Below are positions 49,902 to 59,923 of a stretch of 64,000 bases of DNA, piece by piece (position 1 is the first letter of the stretch; the number at the start of each line of letters is the position of its first letter). Made by a program: the position numbers and the translations under genes. The notes below the pieces were generated by a model. It did no database searches. It had not been told where the DNA came from and saw only the letters and a list, made by a program, of their open reading frames with translations. The DNA is from DATKHR01 sp036557365. GTDB taxonomy: Bacteria; Acidobacteriota; Vicinamibacteria; Vicinamibacterales; CAVVIG01. The stretch is from contig DATBHR010000077.1 of NCBI GenBank assembly GCA_036557365.1, positions 186,001 to 250,000 of the forward strand, written 5' to 3'.

Positions 49902-49918
49902 TGTTGACAATGTCAACA
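49902..49918. promoter_or_regulatory. TetR operator 2
   Basis: TGTTGACAATGTCAACA, a perfect 8+8 palindrome around one A. It overlaps a TATGTT -10-like box (49900-49905) for the TetR gene, which supports a downstream ATG at 49940 as the real start. Confidence 0.75.
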
Positions 49919-49939
49919 CCTCACGATACGCTGGGGAAA

Positions 49940-50572
49940 ATGCCGGAATTGCACCGCCGGACGCCCCGGCCACGCCGAAAGCCGACGAACCGCTACCACC
50001 ACGGCGACCTGCGCCACGCGCTGCTGCAGGAGGCGGTGCGGACGATTGGCGCCGACGGCGTCGAGGCCCTCACCCTCCGCGAGGTCGGGGAACACCTGGG
50101 CGTTTCGAGGACGGCGCTCTATCGACACTTCAGGAACAAAGGCGCGCTGCTCGCGGCGGTTGCGCGCGAAGGCTTTCAGCGCTTTCGGCAGGATCTGCTC
50201 ACCGCGTGGACCGAGGCGGGCGAAGGACGAGACGGCCTGGCGGCGATGGGTGTCGCGTACGTCCGCTTCGCGCTCGACAACCCGTCACACTACCGCGTGA
50301 TGTTCGGCCGATTTCGCGATCTCTGCGGCGACGACCCGGGCCTCATCGCCGACGGTAACGCCGCGTTCGACGTCCTCGTCGCCGCTTTGACGTCGATCCT
50401 CACAACCGAGTCGAAGGAACCACCCGATGTGACGGTCCTCGCGCCGTTCGTGTGGGCGACGGTCCACGGCGTCGCGATGCTCGGCATCGACGGACAGCTC
50501 GGGCCCGATCGGGCGACGGTCGAGGCGCTCTCGCGCTTCACGGTCGATCGGCTGCGCACGATGCGCTTCTAG
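49940..50572 (+). CDS. TetR family regulator with WHG-type C-terminal domain
   Basis: 210 residues from ATG 49940, with GGGGA 3 nt upstream. The longer frame from ATG 49901 would translate operator 2 and is rejected. DNA-binding helix-turn-helix at about 36-60 (TLREVGEHLGVSRTALYRHFRNKGALL). The C-terminal half has the PSHYRVMFGRF and VWATVHGVAMLGIDGQL segments of the WHG domain. It probably represses itself and the divergent membrane-protein pair through the two 17-bp sites. The inducer is unknown. Confidence 0.9.
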   Translation: MPELHRRTPRPRRKPTNRYHHGDLRHALLQEAVRTIGADGVEALTLREVGEHLGVSRTALYRHFRNKGALLAAVAREGFQRFRQDLLTAWTEAGEGRDGLAAMGVAYVRFALDNPSHYRVMFGRFRDLCGDDPGLIADGNAAFDVLVAALTSILTTESKEPPDVTVLAPFVWATVHGVAMLGIDGQLGPDRATVEALSRFTVDRLRTMRF

Positions 50573-50601
50573 GAGACGCGACCGCCGCTCAGCGGCAACG
50601 A

Positions 50602-51474
50602 TCAGTACTTGTAGAAGCCATGTCCGCTCTTACGGCCCATTCGACCGGCCAGGACCATGCGCTTCAGGAGCGGAGGCGGCGCGTACGCCGGCTCGCGGAA
50701 CTCCTCGAACATGATGTTCGCGATGTAGTACGTCGTGTCGAGCCCGACGAAGTCGAGCAGCGTGAACGGTCCCATCGGGTAGCCGCACCCGAGCTTCATC
50801 CCCTTGTCGATATCTTCCAGCGTGCCGAGCCCGTTCTCGTACGCACGAATGGCATCGAGGAGGTACGGCACGAGCAGGCGATTGACGATGAAACCCGGGC
50901 GATCGGGCGCCGTAATCGGTTCCTTGCCGAGCGAGGCGGCGAAGGCGAACGCCGATTGATACGTCCCGTCGCTCGTCGCCAGCGATCGGATCACCTCGAC
51001 GAGCTTCATCAGCGGAACCGGATTGAAGAAGTGCAGGCCGATGAACCGGTCCGGCCGCTTCGTCCCCGCCGCAAGCTCCGTGATGCAGAGCGACGACGTG
51101 TTCGACGCGAAGATCGTGTGCTCCTTCACGAGAGGCTCGAGGCTCGTGTAGGTCTTGTGCTTTTCCTCGAGGTTTTCGACGATGGCTTCGACGATGATGT
51201 CGCACTCTGCCAGCGCGTCGAAGCTGGTCGTGCCGGAGAGGTTGGCCAGCGTGGCGTCCCGTGCGGCCGCCGCCACCTTGCCTTTCGCGACGCCGTCATC
51301 GAGAAACTTCTGAATTCGCCCGAGCCCCTTGTTCAGGAACGCCGGGTCCACTTCGCGCACGATCGTCCGGTATCCGGCGGACGCGCTCACCTGCGCGATG
51401 CCGGATCCCATCAGACCGCAACCGACAACGCCGACTGTCTTGATGTTCATGGTCATGGATGATTGAGTGTGCAT
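50602..51474 (-). CDS. 3-hydroxyacyl-CoA dehydrogenase (PaaH/Hbd-like)
   Basis: 290 residues from ATG 51474; GGGA lies 8 nt upstream, 3 bp after the thiolase stop. Rossmann motif GVVGCGLMGSGIAQ (15-28), catalytic His in IGLHFFNPVPLMKLVEV, SNTSSLCI and the C-terminal GPFTLLDFVGLDTTYYI dimer region. It oxidises 3-hydroxyacyl-CoA to 3-oxoacyl-CoA with NAD+. In this operon it would provide the substrate for the neighbouring thiolases, for example 3-hydroxyadipyl-CoA in aromatic breakdown, but 3-hydroxybutyryl-CoA is also possible. Confidence 0.93.
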   Translation of the reverse strand: MHTQSSMTMNIKTVGVVGCGLMGSGIAQVSASAGYRTIVREVDPAFLNKGLGRIQKFLDDGVAKGKVAAAARDATLANLSGTTSFDALAECDIIVEAIVENLEEKHKTYTSLEPLVKEHTIFASNTSSLCITELAAGTKRPDRFIGLHFFNPVPLMKLVEVIRSLATSDGTYQSAFAFAASLGKEPITAPDRPGFIVNRLLVPYLLDAIRAYENGLGTLEDIDKGMKLGCGYPMGPFTLLDFVGLDTTYYIANIMFEEFREPAYAPPPLLKRMVLAGRMGRKSGHGFYKY

Positions 51475-51477
51475 GCG

Positions 51478-52674
51478 TCAGTTCCCGTGATCGATGGCTT
51501 CGACGATGGCGGCGATGCCCTGGCCTCCGCCGATGCAGGCCGTCGCGAGACCTCGCGTCAGCTTGCGGCGGCGCAGCTCGAGCAGCAGGGTCAACAGCAG
51601 GCGCGTTCCGCTCATCCCGAGCGGATGGCCGAGTGCAATCGCGCCGCCGTTCACGTTGACCCGCTCGCGATCGAGCTGCAGTTCTTTCTCGACGGCTAGA
51701 TACTGGCCGGCGAACGCTTCGTTCACCTCGATGAGATCGATCCGGTCCAGCGTCAGGCCTGCGATCTCCAGGACGCGCCGCGTAGCGGGCGCAGGCCCCA
51801 TTCCCATCAGCGAAGGCTCGACGCTGGTTGATGCCCACGCCACCAGGCGGCCGATCGGCTTCAGCTTGTGACTGGCGACGGCATCCGCGGAAGCCAGCAC
51901 GAGTGCTGCGCCGCCGTCGACGATGCCGCTGGCGTTGCCTGCGGTGACGGTCCCATCCTTCTTGAACGCCGGCGGAAGCTTGGCCAGGATCTCCAGCGTC
52001 GTGTCCGGACGCATGTGGTCGTCGCGATCGACGATCTGCTTGCCTTTGCGCGTCACGATCTCGACCGGCACAATCTCTTCGGCGAAGCGGCCTTCGCTCC
52101 ACGCCTTCGCCGCGAGCCGTTGGCTCCGAAGCGCGAAACAATCCTGCTCCTGGCGGGTGATCCCGTACTTCGCCGCGCAGTTCTCGGCGGTCATCGCCAT
52201 CGTGCAGCCCGAGTACGAATCGAGGAGCGCTTCCCAGAGTGAATCCTCGAGCTGTCCCTGCCCGAGCTTGAGACCGCTGCGAAGACCGCGAATGACGTGC
52301 GGCGCCTGACTCATGTTCTCGACGCCGCCGGCGAGCACGATGCCCGCTTCGCCGAGCTGAATCATCTGCGCGCCGCTCACGGCTGACTGGATGCCCGAGC
52401 CGCAGAGACGATTGACGGTGAGCGCCGGTACCGCGACGGGTACGCCCGCCTTCAACGCCACGTGACGCGCGCCGTAGATCGCGTCGCTGCTCGTCTGCAG
52501 CACGTTGCCGACGACCACGTGATCGATCCATTCCGGCTTCACGCCGGTTCTTTCGAAGGCGCCGCGGGCGGCAATGGCGCCGAGTTCGAGCGCCGAGACA
52601 TCTCTCAGCGCGCCGACATAGTCGGTCATCGGAGTGCGCGCGCCGCCGACGATGAACACGTCCGTCCTGGTCAT
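51478..52674 (-). CDS. Thiolase, acetyl-CoA acyltransferase, copy 1
   Basis: 398 residues from ATG 52674, which overlaps the preceding dehydrogenase stop as ATGA. Nucleophile C91 in NRLCGSG, His near 350 in GGAIALGHPLGMSG and the acid-base Cys near 380 in CIGGGQG. Degradative or biosynthetic thiolase; the exact chain length is not readable. Middle of the five-gene operon, 3 bp from the hydroxyacyl-CoA dehydrogenase. Confidence 0.93.
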   Translation of the reverse strand: MTRTDVFIVGGARTPMTDYVGALRDVSALELGAIAARGAFERTGVKPEWIDHVVVGNVLQTSSDAIYGARHVALKAGVPVAVPALTVNRLCGSGIQSAVSGAQMIQLGEAGIVLAGGVENMSQAPHVIRGLRSGLKLGQGQLEDSLWEALLDSYSGCTMAMTAENCAAKYGITRQEQDCFALRSQRLAAKAWSEGRFAEEIVPVEIVTRKGKQIVDRDDHMRPDTTLEILAKLPPAFKKDGTVTAGNASGIVDGGAALVLASADAVASHKLKPIGRLVAWASTSVEPSLMGMGPAPATRRVLEIAGLTLDRIDLIEVNEAFAGQYLAVEKELQLDRERVNVNGGAIALGHPLGMSGTRLLLTLLLELRRRKLTRGLATACIGGGQGIAAIVEAIDHGN

Positions 52675-53720
52675 ACCCTGATTGCCTTCGTGATGTAGTC
52701 GCCGGTTTCGCGTGTTCCCAGCGTCCCGCCAATTTCCTTCGTTCCCTGCCCATTCGCCACGGCCTCTTTCACCGCAGCTTCGACCACCGCGCCTTCGAGC
52801 GTCAGGCCGAGCCACTGGAGCATGAGCGCCGTCGAGAGGATGGCGCCCATCGGGTTCGCAACGTTGCGGCCGGCCAACGGCGGCGCGGAGCCGTGGACCG
52901 GCTCGAACATCGACGTTCGTCCCGGGTGGATGTTGCCGGATGCCGCGACGCCGAGCCCGCCCTGGAGCGCCGCGCCGAGGTCCGTGATGATGTCGCCGAA
53001 CAGGTTGTTCGTCACGATCACGTCGAACTGCGACGGATCCTGGACCATCAGCAGCGCGAGGGCGTCGATGTAAAGATGCCGCGATTCGATCTCGGGATAT
53101 TCCGGCGCCATCGCCTTGAAGACGCGCTGCCACAGCGCGTGGCCGTCGGTCATCGCGTTGCTCTTGTCCGCCATGCAGACGCGGCGTCGGCCGTTGGCGC
53201 GCGCGAACTCGAAGGCGTGACGTACGATTCGGTGCACCCCTTTAAAGGTGTTCACCTCCTCCTGAATCGCCACCTCATCGTCGGTCCCCGCCTTGAAGCG
53301 ACCGCCGATGCCGACGTACACGCCTTCGGTGTTCTCGCGGAAGACGACGAAGTCGACGTCGGCCGTGCTGCGCGATTTCAACGGGCACAGCCGCTCGTGC
53401 AGGAGCTTGACCGGACGATAGTTGACGTAGAGGTCCAGCACGAAACGCGTCCCGAGCAGGATGTCGCGCGCATGCTTGTTGTCGGGCACCCGGGGATCGC
53501 CGAGCGCGCCGATGAAGATCGCGTCGAACTCGTCGCGGAGCATATCGTAGCCGTTGGGCGGCAGCGTGACGCCCGTTTTCAAATAATGATCGGCGCTCCA
53601 CGGCAGGACTTCGAGGTCGAACTGGCGGCCGAAGACGTCCGCGACTCGATTGAGGACTTTGGTCGCTTCGGCGGTGACGTCCACGCCGATGCCGTCGCCG
53701 GGAATGATGGCTATGCGCAT
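52671..53720 (-). CDS. Isocitrate/isopropylmalate-family beta-decarboxylating dehydrogenase
   Basis: 349 residues from ATG 53720, inside the end of the preceding thiolase (10-bp overlap). N-terminal RIAIIPGDGIGVDVTAEA, the specificity segment VFRENTEGVYVGIGGR, catalytic Lys/Asp in ADKSNAMTDGH and TNNLFGDIITDLGAA, and the NAD site EPVHGSAPPLAGRNVANP. The RENTEG form is nearer to tartrate/3-isopropylmalate-like or homo-isocitrate enzymes than to true IDH (RENTED). An enzyme that oxidises and decarboxylates a 2-hydroxy-3-carboxy acid inside a thiolase operon is unusual. Its substrate is not known. Confidence 0.88.
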   Translation of the reverse strand: MRIAIIPGDGIGVDVTAEATKVLNRVADVFGRQFDLEVLPWSADHYLKTGVTLPPNGYDMLRDEFDAIFIGALGDPRVPDNKHARDILLGTRFVLDLYVNYRPVKLLHERLCPLKSRSTADVDFVVFRENTEGVYVGIGGRFKAGTDDEVAIQEEVNTFKGVHRIVRHAFEFARANGRRRVCMADKSNAMTDGHALWQRVFKAMAPEYPEIESRHLYIDALALLMVQDPSQFDVIVTNNLFGDIITDLGAALQGGLGVAASGNIHPGRTSMFEPVHGSAPPLAGRNVANPMGAILSTALMLQWLGLTLEGAVVEAAVKEAVANGQGTKEIGGTLGTRETGDYITKAIRV

Positions 53721-54913
53721 CGCTCGATCGCGAGCGCCATGCCCATGCCGCCGCTGACGCACAGCGTCGCGAGACCGCGCCGTGCCTCACGACGCTCGAG
53801 CTCGTGGAGGAGCGTCACGACGAGACGTGTGCCGGTGCAACCGATGGGATGTCCCAGCGCGATGGCGCCGCCGTTGACGTTGAGCCGATCGCTCGAGATG
53901 GGAACGTCCCTCAGCACGGCGAGCACCTGTGGTGCAAACGCTTCGTTCAACTCGACCAGATCGAAGTCGTCCGGCTTCAAGCCAATCCGATCCGTCAGCT
54001 TGCGAATCGCGGGAACCGGTCCGATCCCCATAATCCGCGGATCGACACCGGCTGTCGCCCAACCGAGGATTCTGGCGCGCGGTCGCAGTCCGCGGGCACG
54101 GGCGATATCGGCGGACGTCAGGACGAGCGCGGCGCCGCCGTCGGTGACGCCCGACGCGGAGCCTGCGGTGATGATGCCGCTTTTGCCATCGACTTCCTTG
54201 AACGCCAGCGGCAGCTTGCGCAGGCTCTCGAGCGTCGTTTCGGGACGCGGGTGCTCGTCCTGCGAAACCGTCAGGCTCTTCCCCTTCACGGTCAGGGTGA
54301 CGGGCGCGATCTCGCGCGTGAAATGGCCGGATGCGATGGCCGCAGCCGCTTTTCGCTGGCTGTCCAGCGCGAAGCAGTCCGACTCCTCGCGCGTGACGCC
54401 GTACTGCTGCGCCAGCACCTCTGCCGTCTGGCCCATGATCAGATTAGAGAGCGGACACTCGAAGCCGTCGCGGTACATCGCGTCCACGAGCGTGAAGTTG
54501 CCCATCCGATGTCCCCACCGCGCATCGATCGAGTCGATGAGGTACGGCATTCGGCTCATCGATTCGATGCCGCCGGCGAGCACGATTTCGGATTCGCCCT
54601 GCGCAATCGATCGCGCCGCGGATGCGATTGCCAGGAGTCCCGACGCGCATGCCTGATTGACCGTGTACGCCGGTGCCGCGTCAGGCACGCCGGCGCGGCG
54701 GCCGGTCTGCCGTCCGGGATTTGGACCCGATCCCGCCTGGCGCGCGTGACCAACGACCACCTCGTCGATGTCAGCAGGCTTGACGCCGCACTCCTCCATC
54801 GCGGCGCGCGCGGCTACCGCTCCGAGCTCCGCGGGATGCACGTCGCGAAACGAGCCGCCGTACTTCCCGATGGGCGTGCGCCGTGCGCCAAGGATGACGA
54901 TGTCGGCGGGCAT
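53711..54913 (-). CDS. Thiolase, acetyl-CoA acyltransferase, copy 2
   Basis: 400 residues. Nucleophile C89 in NQACASG, His near 355 in GGAIALGHPIGCTG and Cys near 385 in CVSGGMG (the usual form is CGGGGMG or CIGGGQG). It is not a recent duplicate of the thiolase at 51478, as the loops around 60-75 (GSGPNPGRQTGRRAG) and the middle region differ. It starts 19 bp after the aldehyde dehydrogenase stop and overlaps the next gene by 10 bp. Two thiolases in one operon suggest two chain lengths or a 3-oxoadipyl-CoA plus acetoacetyl-CoA pair. Confidence 0.93.
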   Translation of the reverse strand: MPADIVILGARRTPIGKYGGSFRDVHPAELGAVAARAAMEECGVKPADIDEVVVGHARQAGSGPNPGRQTGRRAGVPDAAPAYTVNQACASGLLAIASAARSIAQGESEIVLAGGIESMSRMPYLIDSIDARWGHRMGNFTLVDAMYRDGFECPLSNLIMGQTAEVLAQQYGVTREESDCFALDSQRKAAAAIASGHFTREIAPVTLTVKGKSLTVSQDEHPRPETTLESLRKLPLAFKEVDGKSGIITAGSASGVTDGGAALVLTSADIARARGLRPRARILGWATAGVDPRIMGIGPVPAIRKLTDRIGLKPDDFDLVELNEAFAPQVLAVLRDVPISSDRLNVNGGAIALGHPIGCTGTRLVVTLLHELERREARRGLATLCVSGGMGMALAIERCA

Positions 54914-54932
54914 AAACGATCAATTCTAGTGG

Positions 54933-56444
<1,512 letters not shown>

Positions 56445-56736
56445 GGCGCTGAGAGTGCCGTACAGTGGACGCCGGCTGCAACATGCGCGACGAACTGCCG
56501 CGCGGACTACCAGTTAAGTGTCCCATCCGTGCGGACTGCAAAGGCCCATTTTCTGAGACAAGCCGGATTTTCCGAATGCCGAGCCGCAGCAAACAGGCGA
56601 AATTGCTGTCATTTACACAAACCGGCTGTGGCACGGATCCTGAATTTAGAACGGGCGTCCGTGGAGTCGGACACAGATGACCAACGTCACCGCTGAGAGC
56701 GGCCGATATAACGAGAATCCGGCAACGCCGGCACAT
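56445..56736. other. Intergenic region, aldehyde dehydrogenase / receiver gene
   Basis: About 290 bp with no supported gene. A TATAAC element at about 56706 may be the receiver-gene -10. Between it and ATG 56737 is a small CCGGC-AAC-GCCGG hairpin and no ribosome site. Confidence 0.45.
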
Positions 56737-57078
56737 ATGACGCAGAAAGTTGTCATCATCAACGGCAACGCTGAGATTCTCGAACAACTGGAAACAGTGC
56801 TGGACGCCGGTCACTACGACGTCGTCTTCGTGGAGTCGACCACGCACGCGTATTCCCAGATCCGTCGCGTGCAGCCCGACCTCGCGATTCTGTGTCTCAC
56901 CGTTGACGATGCCGAAGGGCTGCGCGTGCTGTCCATGCTGAAGCTCGATGCGGAGACCCGCGACATCCCGGTCCTCACGTACACAACGGAGCAGGAAACC
57001 GAAGTCTCCGAAGCCGAGGCCGCGGAACCGGCCGAACTGGAACTGCCCACCGCGAAGCCCGCGGTGTGGATGAACTAA
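56737..57078 (+). CDS. Degenerate response-regulator receiver protein
   Basis: 113 residues from ATG 56737. The first 85 residues match the receiver fold (KVVIINGN, QIRRVQPDLAILCLTVDDAEGLRVLSML split, IPVLTYTT). The phospho-acceptor Asp, normally in PDLVLLDLMMP, is Cys53 here; the N-terminal acidic pair is replaced by Asn/Gly; and the conserved Lys after the last strand is missing. It is followed by an acidic Glu/Ala tail (85-113). It therefore cannot be phosphorylated in the normal way. A PilZ gene follows 18 bp later. Confidence 0.85.
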   Translation: MTQKVVIINGNAEILEQLETVLDAGHYDVVFVESTTHAYSQIRRVQPDLAILCLTVDDAEGLRVLSMLKLDAETRDIPVLTYTTEQETEVSEAEAAEPAELELPTAKPAVWMN

Positions 57079-57082
57079 GTGT

Positions 57083-57088
57083 TATAGT
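57083..57088 (+). promoter_or_regulatory. -10 box TATAGT for the PilZ gene
   Basis: TATAGT, then 8 nt, then GTG 57097. No ribosome site fits in the gap. Confidence 0.5.
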
Positions 57089-57096
57089 CGCGCCCG

Positions 57097-57441
57097 GTGT
57101 ATCGTCAGCATCGAGACACGGAGCGCATACAAATACTGGGAGACCTTCAGGGCGAAGTGATGGTCTTCCAGCCAATGGCTATCAAGGAAATCAGCCGCGG
57201 CGGCGTCCAGGTTGAGACGGCATTCCCGCTTCACCTGGACTCGCTGCACGAATGCCGGCTGACGCTCGGCGACCGCTCGGTCGTCGTCAAGGGCCGCGTC
57301 GTTCACTGCACCATCAGCGACGTCAATCAGGAAACGGTCGTCTACCGATCAGGGATCGAGTTCATCGAGGCGCCCGACCGCGTCGACGACGTCGTCGCCG
57401 ACTTCATCCAGGCCATCACGGACGGACGCCGGGCGCTGTAA
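57097..57441 (+). CDS. PilZ-domain protein
   Basis: 114 residues from GTG 57097. The cyclic-di-GMP arginine motif RxxxR is R6-D-T-E-R10, and the second motif reads EISRGGVQV where Asp/Asn-x-Ser-x2-Gly is usual, so binding may be retained in part. The rest is the PilZ beta-barrel with GRVVHCTI and YRSGIEFIE. It converges on the cyclotransferase-like gene, 8 bp between stops. It pairs with the degenerate receiver upstream. Confidence 0.85.
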   Translation: MYRQHRDTERIQILGDLQGEVMVFQPMAIKEISRGGVQVETAFPLHLDSLHECRLTLGDRSVVVKGRVVHCTISDVNQETVVYRSGIEFIEAPDRVDDVVADFIQAITDGRRAL

Positions 57442-57449
57442 GCGCGCGG

Positions 57450-57851
57450 CTATTTCACTTTCAGGTGCTGGAGATAGTCTCCGGACTCGATGCGCTGCGC
57501 GCGCCCGAGCGGCGCGTTGTAGAAGTACGTCCACACGCGCGCTTTCCGGCCATCCTCGAAGGTGACGGTCGTTTCTTCGCGGCGGTACAAACTCGCGTCG
57601 GGCTCGCCCGGCCGATAGCCCTCAATCTCGTCGAGCGTCGTCAGTACCGCGTCGATGTCAAGCATGCGGTGGACTTCGCCCCAGACGTGGCTCTCGGCTG
57701 TAGGAATCGCGGCAGGATAAATGCCGAGATCGAAGAGCGCCGCGTCGATGGAGCCGCGGCCCTGGTGTTGGAGCATCGCGTCGAGACGCGCACGCCCTTC
57801 ACGCTTGAAGCCGCTCATCAGCGTGCCGTAGAAGAACACGAGATCGGTCAA
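57450..57851 (-). CDS. Gamma-glutamylcyclotransferase-like (GGCT/AIG2) protein
   Basis: 133 residues from TTG 57851. The N-terminal FFYGTLMSGF (6-15) is the substrate-loop motif, and LDEIEGYRPG near 75-84 carries the catalytic Glu of the AIG2/GGCT family. VWGEVHRM and WTYFYN are also typical. It may form pyroglutamate or 5-oxoproline from glutamyl-amines. TACACT stands 8 nt before the TTG, with no ribosome site. Confidence 0.85.
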   Translation of the reverse strand: MTDLVFFYGTLMSGFKREGRARLDAMLQHQGRGSIDAALFDLGIYPAAIPTAESHVWGEVHRMLDIDAVLTTLDEIEGYRPGEPDASLYRREETTVTFEDGRKARVWTYFYNAPLGRAQRIESGDYLQHLKVK

Positions 57852-57859
57852 CGCGTGGG

Positions 57860-57865
57860 AGTGTA
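57860..57865 (-). promoter_or_regulatory. -10 box TACACT for the cyclotransferase gene
   Basis: TACACT on the minus strand, 8 nt before the TTG start at 57851. Confidence 0.45.
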
Positions 57866-57873
57866 GGGGCGGA

Positions 57874-57906
57874 ATCCGGAGGCGTCAAGCAACTGCGCCT
57901 CCGGAT
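57874..57906. terminator. Terminator-like hairpin between tandem minus-strand genes
   Basis: A perfect 11-bp stem ATCCGGAGGCG / CGCCTCCGGAT with an 11-nt loop, 14 bp after the stop of the membrane-anchored protein gene and just before the next promoter. No T run follows. Confidence 0.5.
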
Positions 57907-57920
57907 GACAAACGTTTACG

Positions 57921-58946
57921 TTACTGGACGGGAGGTTTCTTCAACGAGTGGCCCGACGCTGCAGCAACGGCGTCGAACACACCGGCCGGAACGTTGAAGG
58001 ACAGCGCGACCGTCTTGCCAGTGCCGCCCAGCTCGAGCGAGTCCATCATCGTTTGAATCTCGGGACGCGAGCCGGCCTGCATCTTTCCGAGCGCCAGGAA
58101 ACCGCGAACGACGTCGCGCAGGTTGTTTGCGGCTTCCTCGTCGCGCGTCTCGGCGCGGAGGACACCGCGCAGGCCGCCGTTGACGTGGCCGCTGACCGCA
58201 AACCAGGTAATCGCCGGAATTCGCGTCGACACTTCCTGCGGCAGATGGGCCTGCGCCTGCAGCGCGTCGAATCGGCCGACTGCCCAGAAATTGCCGGACT
58301 CGAGCGAACGCACGAGATTCATCAGCTCTTCGTTCCCCGTGACGCTCTGCAGACCAGCCTGCGGGTTGTCGCCAGACTGGTGGAGGTCGATCGCGGAGCG
58401 CACGAGCGGCGCGCTGCCGAGCGCGAGCAGTCCGGGCTCGATGAACGCGGCTGAAAGCTGGCGAGGCTTTCCGTCGTCCATCCGCGGTCCCACGAGCAGC
58501 CGTTTGCCGTGATAGTCCTGGACCTCGGCGCCGTGCTCGCGCATCAGCGCTTCAATTTTCGTTTCGTTGAAGCGGCCGCGCGCCAGCACCATCCCGTTGT
58601 TCGGCTTGCCGCCATCCTGGAGGTTCGGGTCGAGGCAGGCAACGATGCGGTCGATGTCGGTTTCGATGTTGATGCCGGTCTTGTCTTCGAACTCGCGCTG
58701 GCCCTCGCCGGGGACCGGAAGCGCGCTGTGAAGCTTCTGCCGAAGCTCCGAGGTCATCACCTCGTGGACATCGGCGTATGCCACCAGGGTGGCGTCGCGG
58801 GGCACGAACTGGAGCTCGTCGGGGCCACCCGCACGGGCGAACGCACCGGCCGGGAAGCCGACGTAGTAGGCCACCAGTCCGGTACCGAGACCAACGCCGA
58901 GCACCAGGAGCGAAACAATCACGAAGTACCGGGTCTTCGCGGTCAT
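57921..58946 (-). CDS. Membrane-anchored protein, unknown
   Basis: 341 residues. One N-terminal membrane helix (about 8-30) and a large extracytoplasmic part with an alternating beta/alpha pattern and FVPRDATLVAYADVHEVM near the start, as in the loosely defined DUF3352-like proteins. No catalytic motif seen. GAGG lies 8 nt before the ATG and TATAAG upstream gives a short leader. Upstream of it on the same strand are ABC transporter genes, 90 bp away. Confidence 0.7.
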   Translation of the reverse strand: MTAKTRYFVIVSLLVLGVGLGTGLVAYYVGFPAGAFARAGGPDELQFVPRDATLVAYADVHEVMTSELRQKLHSALPVPGEGQREFEDKTGINIETDIDRIVACLDPNLQDGGKPNNGMVLARGRFNETKIEALMREHGAEVQDYHGKRLLVGPRMDDGKPRQLSAAFIEPGLLALGSAPLVRSAIDLHQSGDNPQAGLQSVTGNEELMNLVRSLESGNFWAVGRFDALQAQAHLPQEVSTRIPAITWFAVSGHVNGGLRGVLRAETRDEEAANNLRDVVRGFLALGKMQAGSRPEIQTMMDSLELGGTGKTVALSFNVPAGVFDAVAAASGHSLKKPPVQ

Positions 58947-59035
58947 GGGTTACGCCTCAAATTCTTATACGGTCCGGCCTTGCGCGTCGTTCCCGATTTT
59001 CGCCCGTCGCCGCCGATTATCGCGCATCGCGAGGA

Positions 59036-59923
59036 TTATTGATCCAGCACGTATTCACGCTGCTCGACGGTTTTTCCCGCCAGCCACAGCGTGACCCCGA
59101 TGATGACGGCCAGCGATATCAGACTTGTTAGTACACCCGGCACATCGTGGAACAGCTGAAGCAAAAGACTGACCGCGGAATCCTGCGGCATCTCGTGCGT
59201 GACGAGCGCCTGAAGGTAATAGGCGACGGTCAGGCGCTTCAGATATCCCGGGAACAGCAGCACACCTGGCTCCCACCCGAAGGCGAAGACCAGCCCGACG
59301 ATGAGCGGCCGCTTCAGTCGTGTTCCGACCAGCGCGAATACCGCCCCGTAGGCCGCCAGGCCGACGACGAGCATCACGAGGTCCTTCACGAGCGAGGGAA
59401 ACGATCCGCCGATGCTGCCGCCACTGATGGGAACCACGAGAAAGTAGACGAGCACAACGGACGGCATGATGAGGAGCGCGGTGCATGCGAGGTAGGCGAG
59501 GTATTTCCCGACGAGGACCGCGCTCCGCGGGATCGGTCGAGTAAAAAGGTAGGTGATCGTCTTGTCATCGACCTCGTCCGCGATCAGCGCCGTTCCATAG
59601 AACACGCCGAGCACCGGGACGATGAAGCGGATGTAGAGGAGCCAGATCATCATCCCGAAAATCGTCCCGCCACCCGCCATCGCCCCGTTGATGCGGAAGC
59701 CGGACGTGAACAGCCCGGAGATGATACGGAGCGTGATCGCCAGGACCACCGGTCCGCCGAGCAGGACGGCGAGAAACACCGAGCGGCGCGACCAGAGCAT
59801 CTGACCGAGCGACAGGTCGAAGATCTTCAGCGCGGAGGGCGCCAGCGTCGGCGTCATGCGTGGCTGACGACCGCTGGCTCGCGCGACCGGAGTGGTGACG
59901 ACTTCGTCGGGCGCCTGCATCAT
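59036..59923 (-). CDS. ABC-2 type permease, second of the locus
   Basis: 295 residues with six membrane helices (about 50-72, 98-120, 145-168, 180-205, 215-235 and 265-285). GTALIADEVDDKTITYLFTRPIPRSAVLVGKYLA is the usual ABC-2 loop (split here as GTALIADEVDDKT, FTRPIPRS). Its start overlaps the ATPase stop by 4 bp. Last gene of the four-gene unit. Export role; substrate unknown. Confidence 0.9.
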   Translation of the reverse strand: MMQAPDEVVTTPVARASGRQPRMTPTLAPSALKIFDLSLGQMLWSRRSVFLAVLLGGPVVLAITLRIISGLFTSGFRINGAMAGGGTIFGMMIWLLYIRFIVPVLGVFYGTALIADEVDDKTITYLFTRPIPRSAVLVGKYLAYLACTALLIMPSVVLVYFLVVPISGGSIGGSFPSLVKDLVMLVVGLAAYGAVFALVGTRLKRPLIVGLVFAFGWEPGVLLFPGYLKRLTVAYYLQALVTHEMPQDSAVSLLLQLFHDVPGVLTSLISLAVIIGVTLWLAGKTVEQREYVLDQ

